Below, piece after piece: positions 48,617-53,507 of a stretch of 53,507 bases of DNA. The translations under genes were made by a program, and so were the position numbers. The notes below the pieces were generated by a model. That model made no database searches, was not told the origin of the DNA, and saw only the letters and a list, made by a program, of their open reading frames with translations. The first letter of the stretch is position 1. The number at the start of each line of letters is the position of its first letter. Origin of the DNA: Pelobacter sp. UBA6812 (GTDB lineage: Bacteria > Desulfobacterota > Desulfuromonadia > Desulfuromonadales > Syntrophotaleaceae); NCBI GenBank assembly GCA_002452265.1, contig DKEW01000042.1:400-53906 (forward strand). The letters are read 5' to 3'.

Positions 48617-49507
48617 ATGGCCAAAGACTATTATGCCATTTTGGGCGTCGGCAAAGACGCTGATACCGATACCATCAAAAAGGCTTACCGCAAACTGGCA
48701 CTTAAATATCATCCGGACAAAAATCCTGGCGACAAGCAGGCCGAGGAACGCTTCAAGGAGATCACTGAAGCGTATGCAGTGCTCTCCGACGCTGACAAAC
48801 GCCGACAATATGACCAGTTTGGCGAATCAGGCTTCCACCAACGCTTCAGCCAAGAGGATATTTACCGTAACTTTGATGTCGGTGACATGTTCCGCGAGTT
48901 CGGTTTCGACACCAACGATATTTTCGGTCGCGTGTTCGGCGGGGGCCGAGGTCAGTCATTTTTCCAGGGAGGCCGCCCTCGTGCGGTCAAGGGCCAGGAC
49001 TATGTTATGCACCTCAATTTACCTTTCCGCCAAGCGGTTCTGGGGGACCAGCGACGCGTCGACTTTCGTGGCGAAGATGGCGTTGAACACCTGCAGGTAA
49101 ACATTCCACCAGGCGTCGAATCAGGCCAGAGGTTGAGAGTTGCCGGCAAAGGGGGTTCAAGCCCCACCGGAGGTCCCCGCGGCGATCTGTTCCTAGAGAT
49201 CAAGGTCGACCCGGACAGCCGCTTCACCCGCGAGGGCCGTGACCTTTATGTGACGGTACAAATTCCTTTCAGCGGCGCATGCCTGGGTACCACCGTCGAG
49301 GTTGCAACCCTGAACGAGGAAAAACGGGTCAAGGTTCCCGCCGGCATAGCCAGCGGCGGCAAACTCCGATTGAAAGGGTTCGGTGTCCCGGCTCACGGTC
49401 GCAATAAAGCCGGGGATCTTTTTGCGATTATCGAAATCGCCGTGCCAAAAAAAATAACCAACGAGCAGAAAGAGCTCCTAAAAAAACTTGCGGAAACAGG
49501 TCTCTAA
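48617..49507 (+). CDS. DnaJ-domain co-chaperone, CbpA-like
   Basis: This 296-aa protein has an N-terminal J domain (1-70, with HPD at 32-34), a Gly/Phe-rich linker (RVFGGGRGQSFFQGGRP), and two C-terminal substrate-binding beta-domains (VNIPPGVESGQRLRVAGKGG, GDLFLEIKV). The cysteine zinc-finger region of full DnaJ is absent, so it is a class B co-chaperone like CbpA, stimulating DnaK. ATG 48617 follows AGGAG at 6 nt; a TTG eight codons upstream is not supported. It is inserted, in the opposite direction, between hemG and hemH. Confidence 0.94.
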   Translation: MAKDYYAILGVGKDADTDTIKKAYRKLALKYHPDKNPGDKQAEERFKEITEAYAVLSDADKRRQYDQFGESGFHQRFSQEDIYRNFDVGDMFREFGFDTNDIFGRVFGGGRGQSFFQGGRPRAVKGQDYVMHLNLPFRQAVLGDQRRVDFRGEDGVEHLQVNIPPGVESGQRLRVAGKGGSSPTGGPRGDLFLEIKVDPDSRFTREGRDLYVTVQIPFSGACLGTTVEVATLNEEKRVKVPAGIASGGKLRLKGFGVPAHGRNKAGDLFAIIEIAVPKKITNEQKELLKKLAETGL

Positions 49508-49548
49508 GCAACCCGCAGAAGCCTAATCCACCTACCGATCGAAACCGT

Positions 49549-50601
49549 CTACGGCGTCTCCTGACAGGGGACGCCGTTTGCTTTCAGACTGCGTTCCCGC
49601 CAAGACGCAGGAACACGGGAAGCCACCAGGGCCGCCATGGCGCGAATAAAGCCGGGATCATCATTAAATGCGGCAACACGCTCAAACTGCATCATTCCTC
49701 TTTGCAAAGCATAATCCCGGTACTCATGGTCGATTTCATGCAAAGTCTCGACATGATCGGACACAAAAGAGAGCGGCACAACCAGCACAGCTTTGCATCC
49801 TTCCGCCACCAATGAGTCAAGGGTTTCGGTTACGCTCGGGCCGATCCAGCGCACGGGACCGCTACGGCTTTGAAAAGCCAGCCGGGCGCTGACCTCCGGC
49901 AAACGATCCAATACCCCCTGCATGGTGACACGCACCTGGTCAAGATAAGGATCGCCGTCCAGAATGAGTTTTTCAGGCAAAGAATGGGCACTGAACAACA
50001 CAACAACCTGCCGCAGCTGCTCGCCCTCAAACCGTCTCAAACCTTCCCTTACATGATGTGTCAAAACATCAAGGTACGGCGGCCAGTCGAACCACTGCGG
50101 GATCAGACGATAATCGAGTTCCGGGCAGAAACGTACGGCATTCCGGCAAAAATCATTAATACTGCTGCCCCCGGTAGCGGATGTAAAATGAGGATACAAT
50201 GACAACACCATGGCACGCCGCACTCCCTTGAGACGCAATCGGGTCAAAACATCGATTGCTCTAGGCTGCCAATAACGCATAACCACTTCCGGCTGCCAAG
50301 CATCCCCCAGCAACCGGCTGATACCTTCAGCCTGTCTCTCGGTCCAATGACGCAGGGGAGACGAACCACCAATCGCTGCGTAGCCCCGCCGGGCCTTTCC
50401 TCCACGCAGGCGTGACATCAGGCCGGCAAAAGGTCGCTGCATAAAAGCCCCACCTGGCAGACGGATCAATTCCCGATCGGAAAACAGGTTCCGCAGAAAC
50501 GGCTGCACCGATTCCAGAGAATCCGGCCCTCCCATATTTAGCAACACGAGTGCGGTATTTTCAGCCATACAAACTTCGGTCTGCCATGCCGTGCGTTCCA
50601 T
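49549..50601 (-). CDS. hemH: Ferrochelatase
   Basis: About 350 aa. Ferrochelatase puts Fe2+ into the porphyrin ring. Family motifs are LVLLNMGGPDSL near the N-terminus, SLYPHFTSATGGSS with the catalytic His, FSAHSLPEKLI, and PLSFVSDHVETLHEID with the metal-site Glu. Four starts are possible. ATG 50601 has GGAG at 6 nt and is used here. ATG 50613 overlaps the hemE stop (TGATG). ATG 50568 gives a shorter, more typical N-terminus (MAENTALVLLNMGG) but has a weak site. The overlap shows coupling to hemE. No coproporphyrinogen oxidase gene is nearby. Confidence 0.95.
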   Translation of the reverse strand: MERTAWQTEVCMAENTALVLLNMGGPDSLESVQPFLRNLFSDRELIRLPGGAFMQRPFAGLMSRLRGGKARRGYAAIGGSSPLRHWTERQAEGISRLLGDAWQPEVVMRYWQPRAIDVLTRLRLKGVRRAMVLSLYPHFTSATGGSSINDFCRNAVRFCPELDYRLIPQWFDWPPYLDVLTHHVREGLRRFEGEQLRQVVVLFSAHSLPEKLILDGDPYLDQVRVTMQGVLDRLPEVSARLAFQSRSGPVRWIGPSVTETLDSLVAEGCKAVLVVPLSFVSDHVETLHEIDHEYRDYALQRGMMQFERVAAFNDDPGFIRAMAALVASRVPASWRERSLKANGVPCQETP

Positions 50602-50612
50602 GCCATGCTCCA

Positions 50613-51641
50613 TCAAATCTGGCTTAGGCGATGCACACATTCAACAAGAAACGCTGCGTTTTCCGGTGGCACCTCGGGAAGAATGCCATGCCCAAGATTA
50701 AAAATATGGCCGGGACGGCCGGCATTTTCATCCAGGATACGCCTCACCTCGCGTTCGATAATCGTCTGGTCGCCCAGCAAAACGGAGGGATCGAGATTGC
50801 CCTGCACAGCCATCTTACCGCCGAGGATATCTCTGGCCTTATTCAAAGCGATACACCAGTCGAGGCCAACGACCTGCCCACCGGCACTGGCAACCAGATC
50901 GAGCATATTTCCGGCCCCTTTGACAAAGTGAATAAGCGGCACCCCGAGATCTTCCAGTGCAGCCAGGAGACGGTGACTGTAAGGCAGCACATAACGCTGG
51001 TAATCGGCTGGAGAAAGAATCCCTCCCCAACTGTCAAAAACCTGCAGAGCCTGGGCACCGGCCTCGGCCTGGGCCCGCAGATAGACGATACTGGTATCTG
51101 TGATTTTGTCCATCAGCTGCGCATAAATTGTGGGGGACTGATACATAAGGCGCTTAAGGGCCAAAAAGTGCCGGCTGCCAGCCCCTTCGACCATGTAGCA
51201 GGCCAGGGTAAAGGGTGCGCCACCAAACCCGATCAAGGGGACGCGGCCAGCCAACTCCCGCCGCAGCAGGCGAATGGTTTCAAACACATAAGGAACATCC
51301 TGCTCCGGTTGCAGCACCCGCAAAGCCGCCACATCGGATTCTGAGCGGACCGGCGGTTCAAGTTCGGGGGCCGGTCGATAATGCAGACGTTGCCCCATCG
51401 GTTCGATGGGAACGAGGATATCGGAAAACAAAATGGCGGCGTCGACACCCAGCACGTCGACCGGTTGCAACGTCACCTCAGCAGCCAATTCAGGTGTTTT
51501 GCACAGTTCCAGAAACGTTACCTCTTCCCTGATCTTGCGATATTGAGGGAGATAGCGCCCGGCCTGCCGCATCAACCACACAGGGGTACGTGCCACCGGC
51601 TGACCGTAACAGGCCTTGATAAAATCGTAGCTTTCATTCAT
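50613..51641 (-). CDS. hemE: Uroporphyrinogen decarboxylase
   Basis: This 342-aa TIM-barrel enzyme removes four carboxyl groups from uroporphyrinogen III. It has the N-terminal signature PVWLMRQAGRYLPQYR, AILFSDILVPIEPMG with the catalytic Asp, GFGGAPFTLACYMVEG, and VQGNLDPSVLLG with HGILPEVPPEN at the C-terminus. ATG 51641 overlaps the end of the radical SAM gene by 8 nt, and its own stop overlaps a possible hemH start, so rSAM-hemE-hemH form one tightly coupled operon. Confidence 0.97.
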   Translation of the reverse strand: MNESYDFIKACYGQPVARTPVWLMRQAGRYLPQYRKIREEVTFLELCKTPELAAEVTLQPVDVLGVDAAILFSDILVPIEPMGQRLHYRPAPELEPPVRSESDVAALRVLQPEQDVPYVFETIRLLRRELAGRVPLIGFGGAPFTLACYMVEGAGSRHFLALKRLMYQSPTIYAQLMDKITDTSIVYLRAQAEAGAQALQVFDSWGGILSPADYQRYVLPYSHRLLAALEDLGVPLIHFVKGAGNMLDLVASAGGQVVGLDWCIALNKARDILGGKMAVQGNLDPSVLLGDQTIIEREVRRILDENAGRPGHIFNLGHGILPEVPPENAAFLVECVHRLSQI

Positions 51642-52728
51642 GGATATCGTCCTTCACTGCGCCGGTCTTGCGCGGTTCGTAGCTGCAAAAAGGTTCTTCC
51701 GCAAGATAATCGCCGTACACGGCATCGGCCCGAGCGCGGCAACCTCCGCAAACTCGCAGATATTCACAGACACCGCATTTGCCACGGTAACCGCTGAAAT
51801 CCCGTAATTCATTAAGCAAGGGCGAGTCGAACCATAGTTGGCTAAAAGGGGTTCGCTTAACATTGCCGACAGCCCGCGGAAAATAGGAACAGGGCTTCAG
51901 ATCACCAAACGCATCGATGAAGCAGATGCTCTGCCCAGCCAGGCATCCCTTGCTTCCGCCGGTGGAAAACGACAAACTGCGTCTCTCTAGACTGGCGCCT
52001 TCAGCACGGGCCAGTTGCGGGGCAATCCGGTAATAGTGAGGTGCACAGGTCGGACGCATGAGGATATCTTGCTCGTCCCTCTCCTGCCGGTAATGCCAGG
52101 CAAGAATCTCTTCATAATCCGTCCCGCTTATCAATTCATTTAGAATATCCTCGCCCCGCCCGGTCGGCACGATCATGAACAGATACCAGGCCACCGCCCC
52201 AAGCTTTTTAGCTAACTGAAAAGTTGCGGCGATATCGGTCTGATTGCGTTGCGTAAAGGAAGAATTCACCAGAAACGGTATACCATTGCGGCGCAAGGTA
52301 TCTGCCGCCCGCACGGTGGCGTCAAAAGCCCCGGGACAACGCCGGAAGTCATCATGGACATGAGCACTTGAACCATCCAGAGACAAGGACACCATGCGTA
52401 TGCCGGTGGATTTCATTGTACGGCAAACGTTATCCGTTACCAGAGTTCCATTGGTGGCCATACACATGCGGAGTCCTTGTTCGGTACCGTAGGCTGCTAT
52501 ATCAAAAATATCCTCGCGCAATAGAGGTTCCCCACCGGATAAAACCAGGACCGGGCGGGAAACACTGCATATATCGTCGATAAGACGAAACGCCTCCGCA
52601 GTATTAAAATCCCCATCGGGTGCATTCAGATCAGAAGAGCACCGGCAATGAATGCATTGCAGATTGCAACGTCTCGTGCTCTCCCAGGCGATCCATTTGG
52701 GCAGAAATTTTTGTAAAACGTCACTCAC
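51634..52728 (-). CDS. Radical SAM/SPASM protein in the haem operon (NirJ/AhbC/AhbD-like)
   Basis: This 364-aa iron-sulfur enzyme has an N-terminal radical SAM motif CNLQCIHC (CxxxCxxC) binding a [4Fe-4S] cluster and SAM, and the SGGEPLLRED glycine-rich motif. A C-terminal SPASM-type Cys array follows (CLAGQSICFIDAFGDLKPC, then CGVCEYLRVCGGCRARAD) for one or two auxiliary clusters. This pattern is shared by the haem-related enzymes NirJ, AhbC and AhbD and also by peptide-modifying enzymes. Being first in an operon with hemE and hemH, a tetrapyrrole role is the best inference. GTG 52728 has GGAGG at 6 nt. The precise reaction is unresolved. Confidence 0.88.
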   Translation of the reverse strand: MSDVLQKFLPKWIAWESTRRCNLQCIHCRCSSDLNAPDGDFNTAEAFRLIDDICSVSRPVLVLSGGEPLLREDIFDIAAYGTEQGLRMCMATNGTLVTDNVCRTMKSTGIRMVSLSLDGSSAHVHDDFRRCPGAFDATVRAADTLRRNGIPFLVNSSFTQRNQTDIAATFQLAKKLGAVAWYLFMIVPTGRGEDILNELISGTDYEEILAWHYRQERDEQDILMRPTCAPHYYRIAPQLARAEGASLERRSLSFSTGGSKGCLAGQSICFIDAFGDLKPCSYFPRAVGNVKRTPFSQLWFDSPLLNELRDFSGYRGKCGVCEYLRVCGGCRARADAVYGDYLAEEPFCSYEPRKTGAVKDDIHE

Positions 52729-52830
52729 CAATATCCTCCCGGTGGAAAAACAGACATAATTTTGGGATGATACATCACAATACCGGTTGGGGACAAGCGA
52801 TGCTGTAAGGCGTTCAGGAAATGATCATAA

Positions 52831-52866
52831 AAAAAGCGGGGCATGCCACAGCTCGCCCCGCTTTTT
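52831..52866. terminator. Terminator between the nitronate-monooxygenase-like gene and the haem operon
   Basis: An 11-bp stem AAAAAGCGGGG / CCCCGCTTTTT with a 14-nt loop has A and T tracts on both sides, so it can work in either direction. It lies 21 bp past the stop of the upstream (minus-strand) gene and about 100 bp before the radical SAM start. Confidence 0.92.
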
Positions 52867-52887
52867 TCGATCTTTAAATTTGGATTG

Positions 52888-53507
52888 TCAGCCATTGACC
52901 GCCAGAGGCTGGCCGACCTGATCGGACAAGGCGAACAGTTCGTCAAAAATGGCCTGAACCGTGGTAATGCGGTCTGCCTTCCAGGCGTTGGTTCCACAGA
53001 AAACCAGTCCAGTATCAACGTCACCCCTCTGCGCCCGGTCTAAAGCACCAACGATACAGAACCTCTCACCGGTTTCCTTGTATGTGCATTTTTTGAGGCA
53101 AGCACACCCGCAACCAAGCCCGGCATCCAGGTCGTGCTGGCGTACATGTTCAATATTGCGAACCAAAGCACGTCCCGGCAAACCGGCAGGACTCATGATC
53201 AACCCGATATCTTCGGGACGACAGTCGAGATAGGCCTGTTTAAAAGCAGGCTCGGCATCGCATTCTTCGGTACAGACAAACCGACTCGCCATCTGTACGG
53301 CATCGGCCCCCTGTGCCAATGCATGCAGTACGTCTTTCCGATCCCAGACTCCACCAGCGGCGATTACAGGCATGTCGATTTGATATGCCTGTTGAAAATG
53401 CTCCTTGACCTGGCGCACGGTTTCATACTGGTCATAACAGCCGATGCCGATATTTTCAGGTTTTTCACCCAGGTGCCCCCCGGCGGTATCCGGGTCTTCC
53501 ACCACCA
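52888..53507 (-). CDS. Nitronate monooxygenase-like FMN protein (5' end cut by window edge)
   Basis: Only the C-terminal 205 or more residues are visible; the start lies past 53507. The part seen is a TIM-barrel FMN-binding region of the 2-nitropropane dioxygenase family: AGGHLGEKPE, VIAAGGVWDRKDVLHALAQGADAVQMASRFVCTEEC (the FMN phosphate-binding glycine segment), and then a tail with a Cys-rich stretch CGCACLKKC. The family oxidises nitronates or acts as enoyl reductases. In anaerobes the role is often unclear. The Cys cluster suggests a metal or iron-sulfur site, but that is inference. A strong terminator follows. Confidence 0.85.
   Translation of the reverse strand, partial: VVEDPDTAGGHLGEKPENIGIGCYDQYETVRQVKEHFQQAYQIDMPVIAAGGVWDRKDVLHALAQGADAVQMASRFVCTEECDAEPAFKQAYLDCRPEDIGLIMSPAGLPGRALVRNIEHVRQHDLDAGLGCGCACLKKCTYKETGERFCIVGALDRAQRGDVDTGLVFCGTNAWKADRITTVQAIFDELFALSDQVGQPLAVNG

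Noticed and set aside
52725..53024. 99-codon minus-strand frame crossing the terminator near 52.85 kb
   Set aside because: Overlaps the nitronate-monooxygenase-like gene in another frame and runs through a strong terminator.
1..53507. CRISPR arrays, tRNA or rRNA genes, prophage or integrase genes
   Set aside because: Looked for evenly spaced repeats, cloverleaf-type acceptor/T-arm sequences, and phage or transposase domains; none could be supported.

Overview
The window is chromosomal DNA from a bacterium. The gene set and order point to the Desulfuromonadales (Geobacter, Pelobacter/Syntrophotalea or Desulfuromonas relatives): a MucR-type regulator outside the alphaproteobacteria, a receiver protein with a long acidic tail, many PilZ proteins, yebC-ruvCAB followed by a large uncharacterised protein, a phasin-UbiB pair, hemG/dnaJ/hemH/hemE/radical-SAM clustering, and M23-peptidase plus secA plus argJ clustering. 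lpxC, FadL and lipoprotein genes show a Gram-negative envelope. The genus is inferred from gene content; no rRNA or other marker is present.

Layout. 1-3.6 kb: a truncated receiver protein (-), a 1.07 kb AT-rich gap, mucR (+), a DUF2914 exported protein (-) and a degenerate receiver-PilZ protein (+). 3.5-13.7 kb: a mainly co-directional minus-strand block nadK, recN, short-ArgA-like GNAT, M23 peptidase, secA, argJ, deoC, deoB. 14.1-15.4 kb: rarA (+). 15.9-22.6 kb: a three-gene plus-strand operon of two paralogous sensor/GAF/HD-GYP/PilZ proteins flanking a PilZ protein with an acyltransferase-like tail; this is the most distinctive accessory locus. 22.7-27.6 kb: methyltransferase, FadL-type porin, Bcp peroxiredoxin, NFU protein, HAD phosphatase and GDPD. 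27.8-38.9 kb: glpX, yebC, ruvC, ruvA, ruvB, a 789-aa protein of unknown function, patatin, phasin, UbiB and lpxC (all +). 39-42.6 kb: an NtrY/NtrX-type two-component pair. 42.7-45 kb: a short conserved basic protein, two nearly identical cold-shock genes with matching structured 5' leaders, a REP-like palindrome and a zinc-ribbon protein. 45.2-53.5 kb: FKBP lipoprotein, RbgA GTPase, and haem genes hemG, (dnaJ-like), hemH, hemE and a radical SAM/SPASM enzyme, ending in a truncated nitronate-monooxygenase-like gene.

How they work together. Housekeeping themes are Holliday-junction processing (ruvABC, with recN and rarA nearby), protein export (secA), deoxyribonucleotide salvage (deoBC), arginine biosynthesis (argJ plus a candidate N-acetylglutamate synthase), lipid A (lpxC), gluconeogenesis (glpX) and late haem synthesis. 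The signalling theme is cyclic di-GMP: four PilZ-containing proteins, two of them with intact HD-GYP motifs. The strongest candidates for something new are the 15.9-22.6 kb c-di-GMP operon and the paired csp leaders. Each leader has a promoter about 160 nt upstream, a conserved palindrome, a terminator-like hairpin with a U-tract, and a hairpin next to the ribosome binding site whose pairing is kept through base changes.

I saw no tRNA, rRNA, CRISPR array, prophage or intact insertion sequence.
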